64,000 bases of DNA from Rhodospirillales bacterium (GCA_030754885.1 JASLZL010000094.1:1-64000); one strand, 5' to 3'. Shown: positions 40,652 to 53,851, counted from the first letter of the stretch. Numbers and translations: made by a program. The notes: generated by a model not told the origin, from the sequence alone.

Positions 40652-41380
40652 ATGGCCAGCGACGACAAGAAGGTTCCGGTCAGGAAATCCTCCGACGCCG
40701 AGGTTGAGGCTTTCCTGCGCAAGGTGGCGGCGGTTCCCGTCCGCCCGTCGACGGGTGAGCGTGGACGGTTGCTCTTCGCCCTCGACGCGACGGCCAGCCG
40801 CCAGCCCACTTGGGATCAAGCGTCCCACATCCAGGGCGAAATGTTCTCTGCCACCGACGACCTTGGCGGCCTTGAGATACAGCTTGCATTCTATCGTGGA
40901 TTCGGGGAATTCAAGGTCAGCCCCTGGCTTACCGATTCGGGGGATCTCCTCGGCCGCATGACCGCCACGTTTTGCCTGGCCGGCGAAACGCAGATTGGCA
41001 AGGTCCTGCGCCACGCTATCAACGAAACCAAGAAGCGCAAGGTCAACGCCCTGGTCTTCGTCGGCGACAGCATTGAAGAGGACGTGGATAAATTGGGCGC
41101 CGTTGCCGGCGAGCTGGGTCTGTTGGGCGTGCCCGCGTTTTTGTTCCACGAAGGCGAAGATCCCATCGCCAAGTTTGCCTTTCGCCAGATCGCTCGTTTA
41201 ACCAACGGTGCGTGTTGCAGCTTCGATGCCAGCAGCGCCCAAACGTTGCGCGATTTGCTGGGCGCGGTGGCGGTCTTCGCAGCCGGCGGTCGACCGGCCC
41301 TGGAAGACTTGGCCAAGCGGCGCGGCGGCGAGGCCTTGCGCATCGCCCACCAAGTCAAGAACTCAAACGGATCGACCTGA
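40652..41380 (+). CDS. VWA-like domain protein
   Basis: GRLLFALDATASRQPTW (MIDAS-like DxTxS); VNALVFVGDSIEEDVDKLGAVAGELG. Confidence 0.7.
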   Translation: MASDDKKVPVRKSSDAEVEAFLRKVAAVPVRPSTGERGRLLFALDATASRQPTWDQASHIQGEMFSATDDLGGLEIQLAFYRGFGEFKVSPWLTDSGDLLGRMTATFCLAGETQIGKVLRHAINETKKRKVNALVFVGDSIEEDVDKLGAVAGELGLLGVPAFLFHEGEDPIAKFAFRQIARLTNGACCSFDASSAQTLRDLLGAVAVFAAGGRPALEDLAKRRGGEALRIAHQVKNSNGST

Positions 41381-41393
41381 GGAGGCGGACGGC

Positions 41394-42119
41394 GTGTTGC
41401 CCTATTTCATCCTTGGCTTCGCACTCCTTATTGGGCTTCTTTTGGCTGTCCGCTGGTTCGCCGGCACCAATACCAAGGTCTTAGCGAGAACGGCGAAAAG
41501 GGTCGCCCTGGGCCTGATCATGGCGACCATAGCCTTCTTTGCCGTCACCGGGCGTCTGAACTGGGCGTTTTTGGCTCTGCCGGCCCTGCTTCCCTGGATT
41601 CTGCGCGCCCGCGCCTTCTCCCGCAGGGCAAAGAACTTCTCGCGCATGGCGGGCGGCAGCGGGGCGCCGTCGGGTCAGGTTTCCGAAATCGCTACCCGCT
41701 TTCTGCGCGTCACCCTGGACCATGACTCGGGCGCCATCGCCGGCGAGGTCATCGACGGCCCCCATGCCGGCCGGCGCCTGGAGGACCTGGGGCTGGACGA
41801 CCTGATCGGGCTGCTTGGCATCTGTCAGACCGCCGACGAGCAATCGGCGCAGGTGCTGACGGCTTACTTGGACCGGATCCATCCCGACTGGCGCGTCCAT
41901 GCCCAGCCGGGTGGTGGGGGATCCGGAGACGGCTTTGCCAACGGACCCATGAGCCGCGACGAGGCTTTGCAGATTCTCGGCCTAGAGCCCGATGCCGGTC
42001 CCGACGCGATCAAAGAGGCGCACCGCCGGCTGATGGCCGGGCTGCATCCCGACCACGGCGGTTCAACCTATCTGGCGGCCAAACTCAACGAAGCCAAGGA
42101 ACTGCTGCTCGACACCTAA
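41394..42119 (+). CDS. Membrane-anchored J-domain (DnaJ/Tim14-like) protein
   Basis: N-terminal TM segments; C-terminal MSRDEALQILGLEPDAGPDAIKEAHRRLMAGLHPDHGGSTYLAAKLNEAKELLLDT (HPD); GTG start after SD gaggagg. Confidence 0.85.
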   Translation: MLPYFILGFALLIGLLLAVRWFAGTNTKVLARTAKRVALGLIMATIAFFAVTGRLNWAFLALPALLPWILRARAFSRRAKNFSRMAGGSGAPSGQVSEIATRFLRVTLDHDSGAIAGEVIDGPHAGRRLEDLGLDDLIGLLGICQTADEQSAQVLTAYLDRIHPDWRVHAQPGGGGSGDGFANGPMSRDEALQILGLEPDAGPDAIKEAHRRLMAGLHPDHGGSTYLAAKLNEAKELLLDT

Positions 42120-42210
42120 TGCCGAAGACGCGCCGCCGGGTTGCGGGAGGCGAACGGCTGTGGCACAACAGGCGCGTCGATCGGCCGCATTCATCCCGTC
42201 GAGGAAGATC

Positions 42211-43080
42211 ATGTTAAAGCCCGTGCGCAAGGCGGTTTTTCCTGTAGCCGGCCTGGGAACGCGCTTCCTGCCGGCGACCAAGGCGATGCCCAAGGAAATG
42301 CTGCCTGTGGTCGACAAGCCGCTCATCCAGTACGCGGTGGAGGAGGCGCTGGAAGCCGGGATCGAAGAGTTCGTCTTCGTCACCGGGCGCGGCAAGAGCA
42401 TCATGGAAGACCATTTCGACCATGCGGTCGAATTGGAGGTGATGCTCCGTGATCGGGGCAAAGAAGAAGAACTGCGCCAGGTGTTGGATTGCGTGTTGGA
42501 ACCGGGGCGCATCGCCTATACGCGCCAACAGCGCCCACTAGGCCTGGGCCATGCCGTGTGGTGCGGGCGCGAATTCATTGCCGATGAGCCCTTCGCCGTC
42601 ATCTTGGTCGACGACCTGATGGTGGGACGGCCGGGCTGTCTCAAGCAGATGGTTGATGTCCATCGCGAGGTGGGCGGCACCGTCATTTCTGTCGAAGAGG
42701 TGCCTCGCGAAGCGACCCAGCGCTACGGCATCTTGGATGTAGTAGAAGACGACGGCCGTCTGGCGCGCGCCAAGGCGTTGATCGAGAAACCCGACCCCGC
42801 CGAAGCCCCCTCGACACTTTCGATCGTCGGGCGCTATATCCTCCAGCCCGAGGTCTTCCATCACCTGGACAAGCACGAAGCAGGGGCCGGCGGCGAAATA
42901 CAGTTGACCGATGCCATCGCCGCCACCATCGGACACCATCCCTTGCATGGTCTGCGCTTCGCCGGAAAGCGCTTTGATTGCGGCACCAAGCTGGGGTTCG
43001 TCCAGGCTAATCTATTCATGGCGCTGGCACGCGACGACCTCGGCGAGGAGATGCGCCGGACCATGAAGGAATATCTCTGA
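42211..43080 (+). CDS. galU: UTP--glucose-1-phosphate uridylyltransferase
   Basis: KAVFPVAGLGTRFLPATKAMPKEMLPVVDKPLIQYAVEEA. Confidence 0.95.
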   Translation: MLKPVRKAVFPVAGLGTRFLPATKAMPKEMLPVVDKPLIQYAVEEALEAGIEEFVFVTGRGKSIMEDHFDHAVELEVMLRDRGKEEELRQVLDCVLEPGRIAYTRQQRPLGLGHAVWCGREFIADEPFAVILVDDLMVGRPGCLKQMVDVHREVGGTVISVEEVPREATQRYGILDVVEDDGRLARAKALIEKPDPAEAPSTLSIVGRYILQPEVFHHLDKHEAGAGGEIQLTDAIAATIGHHPLHGLRFAGKRFDCGTKLGFVQANLFMALARDDLGEEMRRTMKEYL

Positions 43081-43105
43081 GCCTCGGAATTAGGGGGACC
43101 AATCC

Positions 43106-44428
43106 ATGCGAATTGCGATGATCGGCACCGGCTATGTGGGCCTGGTGTCAGGTGCGTGTTTCTCTGAATTTGGGATCGATGTGACCTGCGTCGACAAGGA
43201 CGCCGGCAAGATCGAACGGTTAAACCGGGGTGAGATGATCATCTACGAACCGGGTCTGGACGACTTGGTCGGGGGTAATGTCGAGGCCGGTCGGCTTACC
43301 TTCACTACCGATCTTGGTCCGGCGGTCGCCGGCGCCGATGCCGTCTTCATTGCCGTCGGGACACCGTCGCGGCGCGGCGACGGTCACGCCGACCTGTCCT
43401 ATGTCTGGGACGCGGCGGGCGAGATTGCTACCGCCATGAACGGCTTTACGGTCGTCATCACAAAGTCCACGGTCCCGGTGGGTACGGGCAATAAGGTCGA
43501 GGAAATCATCCGCGAGAAGCGGCCCGACGCCACCTTCGATGTGCTGTCAAACCCCGAGTTTCTGCGCGAGGGTTCGGCCATCGAAGACTTCATGCGCCCC
43601 GACCGTGTCGTCATCGGCGGCGGCTCGGAACAAGCGCGCGAGGTCATGCGCCAGATTTACCGGCCCCTTTTTCTGATGGAGACGCCGATCCTGTTCACGG
43701 CGCGCCAAACGGCCGAGCTCATCAAGTACGCGGCCAACGCCTTCCTCGCCACCAAGATCACCTACATCAATGAGATCGCCGATTTGTGCGAGGCCGTGGA
43801 CGCCGATGTCCAGGAGGTCGCCAAGGGCATTGGCCTGGACGGGCGTATCGGGTCCAAGTTCCTGCACGCCGGGCCGGGTTACGGCGGCTCGTGCTTCCCC
43901 AAGGACACCTTGGCGCTGGTGCGCACGGCGGAGGAGGCGAAGTCGCCCTTGCGTATCGTCGAGGCCGTGGTCGACATCAATGACAAGCGCAAGAAACAAA
44001 TGGCGGAAAGGGTAATCGAAGCGTGCGGCGGCTCGGTAAAGGGCAAGACCATCGCTGTCCTGGGGCTGGCCTTCAAGCCCAACACCGACGACATGCGCGA
44101 TTCGCCCAGCCTCGACATTATCCCCGCACTTCAGGCCGCCGGCGCCAAGCTCAGGGTTTTCGACCCCGAAGCCATGGACGAGGCCCGTGCTCTCATCGAC
44201 GGCGTTGAGTGGTGTACCGACGCCTACGACACCATGGTTGATGCCGACGCGCTGGCCATCCTCACCGAATGGAATGCGTTTAGGGCCCTCGATGTGGAGC
44301 GCATGAAGGCCTTGCTGCGTGCCCCCGTCATGGTCGATCTGAGGAACATCTATCGGTCCGAGGACATGGCGGCGGCCGGTATCCGCTATTCCAGTATTGG
44401 GCGTCCGCCACCTTCCGCGACGGTGTGA
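43106..44428 (+). CDS. ugd: UDP-glucose 6-dehydrogenase
   Basis: [32 protein letters not shown]...[17 protein letters not shown]. Confidence 0.96.
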   Translation: MRIAMIGTGYVGLVSGACFSEFGIDVTCVDKDAGKIERLNRGEMIIYEPGLDDLVGGNVEAGRLTFTTDLGPAVAGADAVFIAVGTPSRRGDGHADLSYVWDAAGEIATAMNGFTVVITKSTVPVGTGNKVEEIIREKRPDATFDVLSNPEFLREGSAIEDFMRPDRVVIGGGSEQAREVMRQIYRPLFLMETPILFTARQTAELIKYAANAFLATKITYINEIADLCEAVDADVQEVAKGIGLDGRIGSKFLHAGPGYGGSCFPKDTLALVRTAEEAKSPLRIVEAVVDINDKRKKQMAERVIEACGGSVKGKTIAVLGLAFKPNTDDMRDSPSLDIIPALQAAGAKLRVFDPEAMDEARALIDGVEWCTDAYDTMVDADALAILTEWNAFRALDVERMKALLRAPVMVDLRNIYRSEDMAAAGIRYSSIGRPPPSATV

Positions 44429-44441
44429 ACGGGAACAACCG

Positions 44442-45839
44442 GTGAGCGACGCCCGCACCCTCCATCCGACTATCCTGCGCGAATACGATATTCGCGGCAT
44501 CGTTGGCGAGACCCTTGATGCCGACGATTTGCGTGCCATCGGGCGGGGTTTCGGCACCGTGGTGCGGCGCGGCGGCGGCACGACGGCAGCGGTCGGCTAT
44601 GACGGCAGGCTGACGTCGCCGGCCTTCGAGGCGGCATTGACCGATGGGCTTGTCCAATGCGGCCTGAAAGTGACCCGCATCGGCCTGGGGCCGTCTCCGA
44701 TGCTCTATTTCGCCACCCATACGCTGCCCACCGATGCCGGGATTATGATCACCGGTTCCCACAATCCGCCCGAATACAACGGCATCAAGTTGGTGTTGGG
44801 CGGGCACTCGTTCCACGGCACCCAGATTCAGGACCTCGGGCGTCTCATCGCCGCCGGCGATTTCGTCACCGGCGCCGGGCAAGCCGAAAAGAAATCCGTG
44901 ACCGCGGCCTACGTCGAGCGCCTGGCCCGGGACTACGCCGGCACAAAGCCCCTGAACGTCGCCTGGGACAACGGCAACGGTGCCGCCGGCGAGGTCCTTG
45001 AGGCCCTGGTCGCCCGCCTGCCGGGCCGCCACGTGTTGTTGAACGAAACCATCGACGGCACCTTCCCGGCCCACCACCCGGACCCGACGGTGGAGGCCAA
45101 CTTAGAGCAGTTGAAAGACGCCGTCGCCGCCGAGCAATGCGACTTGGGCATCGGGTTTGACGGCGACGGGGACCGCATCGGCATCATCGATGGTCAAGGC
45201 CGGGTCCTGTGGGGCGATCAGCTTTTGGTCATCCTGGCGGCCGAGGTTTTGGCCACCGACACCGGCGCCCCGATCATCGCCGACGTCAAGGCGAGCCAGG
45301 CGTTGTTCGACGAGATCGCCCGCATGGGCGGCGAGCCCGTGATGTGGAGCGCCGGACACTCCTTGGTCAAGGCCAAGATGGCCGAGATGGACGCGCCGCT
45401 GGCCGGCGAGATGAGCGGGCATATCTTCTTCGCCAAGCGCTTCTACGGCTATTACGGCTTCGACGATGCGCTATACGCGGCGGTGCGCCTGCTCTCCATC
45501 GTCTCCCGGTCGGGCGAAAGCATCGCGGCGATGCGCGACCGTATGCCCCAAATGATCAACACGCCCGAACTGCGCTTTCCCTGCGCCGAGGACCGCAAGG
45601 TCCCGGTGATCGACGAAGTGAAGGGCCGTCTCGCCAAGGTTTCAGGCATCGAAGTGCACGACATCGACGGAGTGCGCGTCAACACCGAAGACGGCTGGTG
45701 GCTGCTCAGGGCATCCAACACCCAAGATGTCCTGGTCGCCCGGTGCGAAGCCTCCACCGAGGAAGGGCTGAAGCGCCTGAAGGAGACCCTGGCCGAACAG
45801 CTACGCGCCAGCGGCATAGAGCCTCCTGATTTCGGGTAA
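44442..45839 (+). CDS. Phosphomannomutase/phosphoglucomutase
   Basis: [19 protein letters not shown]...[22 protein letters not shown]...[18 protein letters not shown] start. Confidence 0.93.
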   Translation: MSDARTLHPTILREYDIRGIVGETLDADDLRAIGRGFGTVVRRGGGTTAAVGYDGRLTSPAFEAALTDGLVQCGLKVTRIGLGPSPMLYFATHTLPTDAGIMITGSHNPPEYNGIKLVLGGHSFHGTQIQDLGRLIAAGDFVTGAGQAEKKSVTAAYVERLARDYAGTKPLNVAWDNGNGAAGEVLEALVARLPGRHVLLNETIDGTFPAHHPDPTVEANLEQLKDAVAAEQCDLGIGFDGDGDRIGIIDGQGRVLWGDQLLVILAAEVLATDTGAPIIADVKASQALFDEIARMGGEPVMWSAGHSLVKAKMAEMDAPLAGEMSGHIFFAKRFYGYYGFDDALYAAVRLLSIVSRSGESIAAMRDRMPQMINTPELRFPCAEDRKVPVIDEVKGRLAKVSGIEVHDIDGVRVNTEDGWWLLRASNTQDVLVARCEASTEEGLKRLKETLAEQLRASGIEPPDFG

Positions 45840-45867
45840 TACCGGCTGTTGTGGCGGAGTTAATGCT

Positions 45868-46611
45868 CTAACGCGGGCTGGTCAGGGCGACCCGGGCGGC
45901 GCCCAGGATGCGGCCGGTCCTTTGGGATTGCAACAAGACGGCGCAACTGTCGCCGCCGTCGGGCGCCAGTTCCGAAATCATCATCGGCAGTTCTAGCGCC
46001 TGGCCGTGCCACATGGCGATGCGCTGAAGGCCGCGCACCACGTTGCGGTTGCGGATCGAGCGGCCCTGGTTTTCGCCCCGTTTAACCGCCGTCACGTGCT
46101 CGTTGTCATAGACCACCAGCCAAATGGTGGCCGGGTCGGCATCGGCGGTGCGGGGAACCGAGACCGTCACCTTGCCGGCGCCGTCGTCGTGCATGGCAAG
46201 GCTTACCTGGGCGGGCGGCGGCGCGGCGTTAATCCGTGCCAGGGACCGGGTGCGGTCAACGCCGGTCATCTCGAATGTCCCGTTGACGACCATCTGGGGC
46301 GTGTAGACGTAGCGATTTCCGAATATCTGGCGGTAGAGATGTTGGCGCCGAGTATACAGCGGACTGGCGAAGGGGTCCTTCCAGCCGATGTAGTCCCAAT
46401 AATCGACGTGATACGAGAGAGCCAACACATCTTTGCGGTCGGCGAGATCGGCCAGCAAAGCGTCGGCCGGCGGACACGTACTGCATCCTTGTGATGTGAA
46501 CAGTTCGACTATCTTCAGCGCGTCCTCGGCCGCCGGGGCGGGCCCTGCGGTCAAGCCGAGACCCGCCAACACCGCGAGCACGAACGCTAATCCCCTGAGC
46601 TTAGAAAGCAT
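45868..46611 (-). CDS. DUF1223 domain-containing (thioredoxin-like) protein
   Basis: KIVELFTSQGCSTCPPADALLADLADRKDVLALSYHVDYWDYIGWKDPFASP. Confidence 0.9.
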   Translation of the reverse strand: MLSKLRGLAFVLAVLAGLGLTAGPAPAAEDALKIVELFTSQGCSTCPPADALLADLADRKDVLALSYHVDYWDYIGWKDPFASPLYTRRQHLYRQIFGNRYVYTPQMVVNGTFEMTGVDRTRSLARINAAPPPAQVSLAMHDDGAGKVTVSVPRTADADPATIWLVVYDNEHVTAVKRGENQGRSIRNRNVVRGLQRIAMWHGQALELPMMISELAPDGGDSCAVLLQSQRTGRILGAARVALTSPR

Positions 46612-46676
46612 GGCCCAGAAATAGCGGATCGGCCGGCTCACCGCCAATCACATGACGGTGAGGGGATCGTGTGTTT

Positions 46677-49388
<2,712 letters not shown>

Positions 49389-49506
49389 TTAACCTTGCGC
49401 GGACGCTGATACAAGTGTCCGAAGAATGAGCGGGGTCGACTGGTTTCGTCGCCATGGGAAATGATTTAAGCTCGGAAGCTTGGCCCCATCGTCCGAGGAG
49501 AGAACC

Positions 49507-50298
49507 ATGATCGTCGAGCAGATCTGGACCGGGAATGCATACCGCAACTTCAACTATCTGATCGCCTGCCCCCAAAGCGGCGAGGCGATGGCGATCGATC
49601 CCCTCGACCACGAAAAGTGTCTGGCTACCGCAAAGAAGCACGGCTGGGACATCACCCAGGTGCTCAATACCCACGAACACGGTGACCATACGGGCGGCAA
49701 TGCGGCGGTGATTGCCGCCACCGGCGCCATCCTGCTCGCCCACGCCAACGCCAAGGACAAGATCCCCGGCATCGACCGCGGCCTGGCCGCCGGCGAAGTG
49801 GTCATGGTCGGCGGGACGGTGGAGCTTGAGACCCTGGACACGCCGGGCCACACCATGAGCCACGTCTGTCTGCTTTCGCATACCGACGCGCCGGCTCTGT
49901 TCTGCGGCGATACGCTGTTTAACGCCGGCGCCGGCAACTGCCACAACGGCGGCCACCCGCACGAGCTATACGCCACCTTCGTCAGCCAGCTCGCCACCCT
50001 TGGCGATAACACCTTGGTCTATCCCGGCCACGACTACATCGCCAACAACTTGGAATTCACCTTGGACCGCGAGCCTGACAACACCCGGGCTGCGGAACTC
50101 CTGGCTCAGGTCGAGCCCCAAGACACCAATAACGCCCTGGTATCAACCCTGGCCCTGGAGAAAGAGATCAACGCCTTCTTCCGACTGCACAGCCCAACGG
50201 TGATCGCCGGTCTGCGCGAGGCCTTCCCCGACCTCCCTGACGAGCCCGACGCCGAGACGGTGTTCGTCAAGCTGCGCGAACTGAGGAATGCCTGGTAG
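49507..50298 (+). CDS. Hydroxyacylglutathione hydrolase-type MBL-fold hydrolase
   Basis: VLNTHEHGDHTGGNAAVIAATGA...LDTPGHTMSHVCLLSHTDAPALFCGDTLFNAGAGNC. Confidence 0.85.
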   Translation: MIVEQIWTGNAYRNFNYLIACPQSGEAMAIDPLDHEKCLATAKKHGWDITQVLNTHEHGDHTGGNAAVIAATGAILLAHANAKDKIPGIDRGLAAGEVVMVGGTVELETLDTPGHTMSHVCLLSHTDAPALFCGDTLFNAGAGNCHNGGHPHELYATFVSQLATLGDNTLVYPGHDYIANNLEFTLDREPDNTRAAELLAQVEPQDTNNALVSTLALEKEINAFFRLHSPTVIAGLREAFPDLPDEPDAETVFVKLRELRNAW

Positions 50299-50325
50299 GG
50301 GACGCCCCTGAAAGGACGGTCAGAG

Positions 50326-50787
50326 ATGACTCTTCGCCGGTCAACGATCTTATTGTTTGCTTCCTTATTCCTGCTCTTACATCCTTTCGTCTCTCCGGCC
50401 GCCGCCAAGGACCCGGTGTATACCGGTACCTTTAGCAACGTGGCGCTCAGCGGCTTCGATGCGGTCGCCTACTTTGTCCGGGGACAGCCGGTCGAGGGCC
50501 TGGGTGATCTCGAATACGACTGGAACGGCGCCACCTGGCGCTTTGCCAACCAAGCCAACCTCAAGGCCTTCAAGGCAGCGCCCCAAACCTACGCCCTCCA
50601 ATACGGGGGGTATTGTGCTTGGGCCGTCTCCCAGGGCTACACAGCGTCGACGGATCCAGAGGCTTGGCGCATCGTCGACAACAAGCTCTATCTCAATTAC
50701 AGCAAGGGCGTTCAGCGCAACTGGGAGAAAGACATCCCGGGAAATATTAAGCGGGCAAACGCGAATTGGCCCAAGGTGCTCCAATAA
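50326..50787 (+). CDS. YHS domain-containing secreted protein
   Basis: ALSGFDAVAYFVRGQPVEGLGDLEYDWNGATWRFANQANLKAFKAAPQTYALQYGGYCAWAVSQG. Confidence 0.85.
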   Translation: MTLRRSTILLFASLFLLLHPFVSPAAAKDPVYTGTFSNVALSGFDAVAYFVRGQPVEGLGDLEYDWNGATWRFANQANLKAFKAAPQTYALQYGGYCAWAVSQGYTASTDPEAWRIVDNKLYLNYSKGVQRNWEKDIPGNIKRANANWPKVLQ

Positions 50788-50812
50788 GAGATCAGGCGAA
50801 CGCCTCGGAGTT

Positions 50813-51433
50813 TCAGCCGCCCTTTAATTCCGGGAAGCTGGGATAGAATTCAGCGTGGTCGCCTTCGTGGTTATCCATGCCGGGTTCGGTGAGGGTGCCT
50901 TCGGGCGCGATGTTGCTGGTGATGCGCCGGATGGGGTTCTCGTGCCAGGCGACGTTGAAGGCGGTCAGGTTGGGCATGAAGTGCATGACGTTGTAGGGCA
51001 GGTGGTCGTGGACCCACCACGCCATGGCGCGCCAATCTGAGTCCTGGGCGGCGCGGTCGGCGAACCACGGCACGACGACGCAGGCCATGGCCCCCATGTG
51101 GCCCTCGGCGTCGCGGCGGTCCCAGATGTGGCGCGACGCGTTGATCTCGTTATTGGCGCAACTGAACCCGTTCTCGTGGCCGAAGCCGTTGACCGCGGCG
51201 GAACGAAAGGACGAGCGGATGGCCAAATCGCCGAAGGTCGCGCGCAGGGGTTCTAAGATTTCCTCACACAACTTGCGGCCCGCGGCGATGGCAAGGTCCG
51301 GATCGTCGGGGATGTTGGGGATGCCGTGAAAGTTGGAAATTTCGCTGTGCAGGAAGTTGCGCATAAAGAAGGACTTCGACAGGCGCACCCGGCCCAACTC
51401 CTCCAGCTCTCGCATGGTGGCTGGTTTTTGCAT
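50813..51433 (-). CDS. Conserved hypothetical protein, possible M15 DD-peptidase-like fold
   Basis: LAIRSSFRSAAVNGFGHENGFSCANNEINASRHIWDRRDAEGHMGAMACVVVPWFADRA; 206 aa. Confidence 0.5.
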   Translation of the reverse strand: MQKPATMRELEELGRVRLSKSFFMRNFLHSEISNFHGIPNIPDDPDLAIAAGRKLCEEILEPLRATFGDLAIRSSFRSAAVNGFGHENGFSCANNEINASRHIWDRRDAEGHMGAMACVVVPWFADRAAQDSDWRAMAWWVHDHLPYNVMHFMPNLTAFNVAWHENPIRRITSNIAPEGTLTEPGMDNHEGDHAEFYPSFPELKGG

Positions 51434-51458
51434 CTTTACTTCCTTGCGCGCGGCGCTT

Positions 51459-52010
51459 CTATTTGACCTTCGTGAGGGCGCCTTTGATCAGCTTGAACTG
51501 CTCGCCGTCGCGGATACGTGAAAAGGTCAGGTCCAACCCGGTTGCGGTGAGGGTGCGATCATAGACCTGCATCTCGTAGCCGCCGTCGTCGGTGACCATC
51601 ATGGCATGGACGGTCAGCGTCGATCCGTGGAGGCGGCCTCAGACGTAGGGTTCGCCTTTCAGAGGATCGAGCGGCACACTGCCGCCGAACTTGTTTTTGC
51701 GCATCGCCGAAGCGAAGATGTTGTCACGGCCGCTGGGCCGGAAGTCGATGGAATAGGTCTTGCGCTTCGCCTTGCCGCCCGGCTTGTGGGTGACGGTCGT
51801 CCACTTGAGGTTAAAACCCTTGCCTTTGGACTTGATCGAAACACTGAGGTCGCGCTTCGATAGCCCTTGTTCGGTCGACGAGATGCTGCTGCCCTCGTAT
51901 TCGCCGAAGAAGGCGGAAAAGGCTTTGTCCTGGGCCTGAACGGCGGCGGCGGACCAAGTGATGGCGACAAGGATGAGTAGGGCTCGGATCACATGCATTG
52001 TGTTCACCAT
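51459..52010 (-). pseudogene. Small secreted protein interrupted by in-frame TGA (51639-51641)
   Basis: MVNTMHVIRALLILVAITWSAAAVQAQDKAFSAFFGEYEG...LDPLKGEPYV(TGA)GRLHGSTLTVHAMMVTDDGGYEMQVYDRTLTATGLDLTFSRIRDGEQFKLIKGALTKVK, same frame, ends TAG. Confidence 0.75.
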
Positions 52011-52213
52011 CTATTTGTTTGTCGGGTTCCCTGTACCAGACGCGGCTCATTAACGAATGGTTCGTGGTCACTCCGGTCCCTAATAAATAATGGTGATCGG
52101 TGAGTAAAACAATTCCCTTGAAATCACGGGCCCAAGATCGCCCGAACGGCTAAATCGTCCTTCGATGCTCTTGGTTGAAGGGAATGGGCCGATGTAAAGG
52201 GGACGGCAAAGTC

Positions 52214-53443
52214 TCAGTTGGCAGAGGCAATCGTCACATCGTCGGTCATGCGCAATTCCATGCAGTGCATTCTCTGGCGCTTGAGAACGCGGCAGGCCTG
52301 GTAGGCCTGGGACTTGCCGATGCCGAGGACGCGCCCGCGATACAGGGGGCGGCGGTTGCGCTTCTCCAAAAGAACCACCGTGACGCGGCCGCCTTCCAAA
52401 ATGTCGGGGGCCTTGGTGACGGCCTTGCGGGCAATCTCATAGGCCGGCTTGCGGGTTTTGTAGACACCGACCTGAATACCCCAGTCGCCTGTTGGGCGCC
52501 GGTTGGCGTCGGAGCCACCGCTCTTCGCGACCTTCTTTACTTTCCTTACTTTCGCAACTTTCATCTTTTTCGTCGGTTGGCGGACGATCGGAACCGGGGC
52601 AATCGATGCCAGGCTCGCGAACCCCTTGTCGAGGAGGGTCTTCATGAGCCGGTTGCGGGCGTTCGGAGAGCTGCCGCCGAACATCACCCCGATCAAGCGC
52701 CGTCCGCCACGCTTTACCGAGGCCACCAAATTAAACCCCGAGGCCCGGATATAGCCGGTCTTGATGCCGTCGGTGCCTTTGTAGGAGGTGAGGAGTTCGT
52801 TGTGGTTGGCGTGGGTGGCGCCGGAGTAGGTGAAGTGATCGGTGGAGAAGTAATGGTAATAACGTGCATGGTCGCGCAACAGGGCACGGGCCAGGACGCT
52901 CATGTCGCGCGCCGTACTGAGTTGACCCCTGTTCGGCAGGCCCGACGCGTTGCGGAAAGTCGTTCGCGACATGCCCAGTTTGCGTGCCTTGGCCGTCATG
53001 ACCAGCGCGAAACTGCGCTCGCTTCCGGCCAAGGTTTCGGCAAGCACCGTGGCGACATCATTGGCCGACTTGGTGACCAGGGCCAGGATGGCCTCCTCGA
53101 CAGTGATCTTTTCGCCCCGCTGGAGACCCAGCCGCGAGGCTGGTTGACCTGCCGCACGGGTTGTGACCTTGAGACCCTTGTCCAAGTGCAGGCGCCCGTC
53201 CTCTAGGGCGTCGAAGACCAGATAAAGCGTCATCATCTTGGTTAACGACGCCGGATAGTTGCGGGTATCGGCGTTGACAGCGTGCAGAACCCGCCCGCTG
53301 TCGGCATCAAGAATCAGCGAAGCGTACTTGGCCTCCGCCGGGGACACCGTTACAAGTAAGGCGGTGGCAACCGTTGCCACGATCAGCCCAACGAGTTCCC
53401 TGATTGGCCGGACTGTTGCGAAGCCCTTTGTGTCTACCCTCAA
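52214..53443 (-). CDS. D-alanyl-D-alanine carboxypeptidase (S11) with C-terminal SPOR-like domain
   Basis: NYPASLTKMMTLYLVFDAL (SxxK), TKSANDVATVLAE, GTDGIKTGYIRASG; C-term GDWGIQVGVYKTRKPAYEIARKAV. Confidence 0.9.
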   Translation of the reverse strand: MRVDTKGFATVRPIRELVGLIVATVATALLVTVSPAEAKYASLILDADSGRVLHAVNADTRNYPASLTKMMTLYLVFDALEDGRLHLDKGLKVTTRAAGQPASRLGLQRGEKITVEEAILALVTKSANDVATVLAETLAGSERSFALVMTAKARKLGMSRTTFRNASGLPNRGQLSTARDMSVLARALLRDHARYYHYFSTDHFTYSGATHANHNELLTSYKGTDGIKTGYIRASGFNLVASVKRGGRRLIGVMFGGSSPNARNRLMKTLLDKGFASLASIAPVPIVRQPTKKMKVAKVRKVKKVAKSGGSDANRRPTGDWGIQVGVYKTRKPAYEIARKAVTKAPDILEGGRVTVVLLEKRNRRPLYRGRVLGIGKSQAYQACRVLKRQRMHCMELRMTDDVTIASAN

Positions 53444-53610
53444 GATGCCGTTTCCCGTCGCTTTGATAGCGTGCGGCCCTGTTTTCTTCTACGCCGGCAC
53501 GGACCAGGTTTCGCCGTCGCTCGCGCGTCCTAACTATCCAAGTAACCCATTGTATATAACAAAAAATTAACACATTGACCAAGGATTCCTAGGGCGTCCC
53601 CTCCGGCAAC

Positions 53611-53652
53611 CCTTCTGGCGCTATCCGCGGACCTTCTGGCGATATCCGCTGA
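53611..53652. repeat. Two tandem 21-bp direct repeats (2 mismatches)
   Basis: ccttctggcgctatccgcgga / ccttctggcgatatccgctga. Confidence 0.8.
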
Positions 53653-53766
53653 GAGCATATTGCGATTGCGAATAGAATATTCAAACCATAGATAAAATTA
53701 TAATATGTGACGCTATATCAACTATATATTAACCACCATTGCTATGCTGCACTGCACAAAAAAAGC

Positions 53767-53794
53767 TTGACATTCGGCGCCAATCACCTATCAT
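53767..53794 (+). promoter_or_regulatory. Sigma70-like promoter upstream of the phasin gene
   Basis: TTGACA - 16 nt - TATCAT, 58 nt upstream of ATG 53852. Confidence 0.55.
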
Positions 53795-53851
53795 GTGGGG
53801 ACACACCGCCTCTAATACAGAAAATTCCGTTGGCATGAATGGAGACGATCA

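Noticed and set aside
43547-44581. 344-aa minus-strand ORF opposite ugd
   Set aside because: Antisense shadow of Ugd
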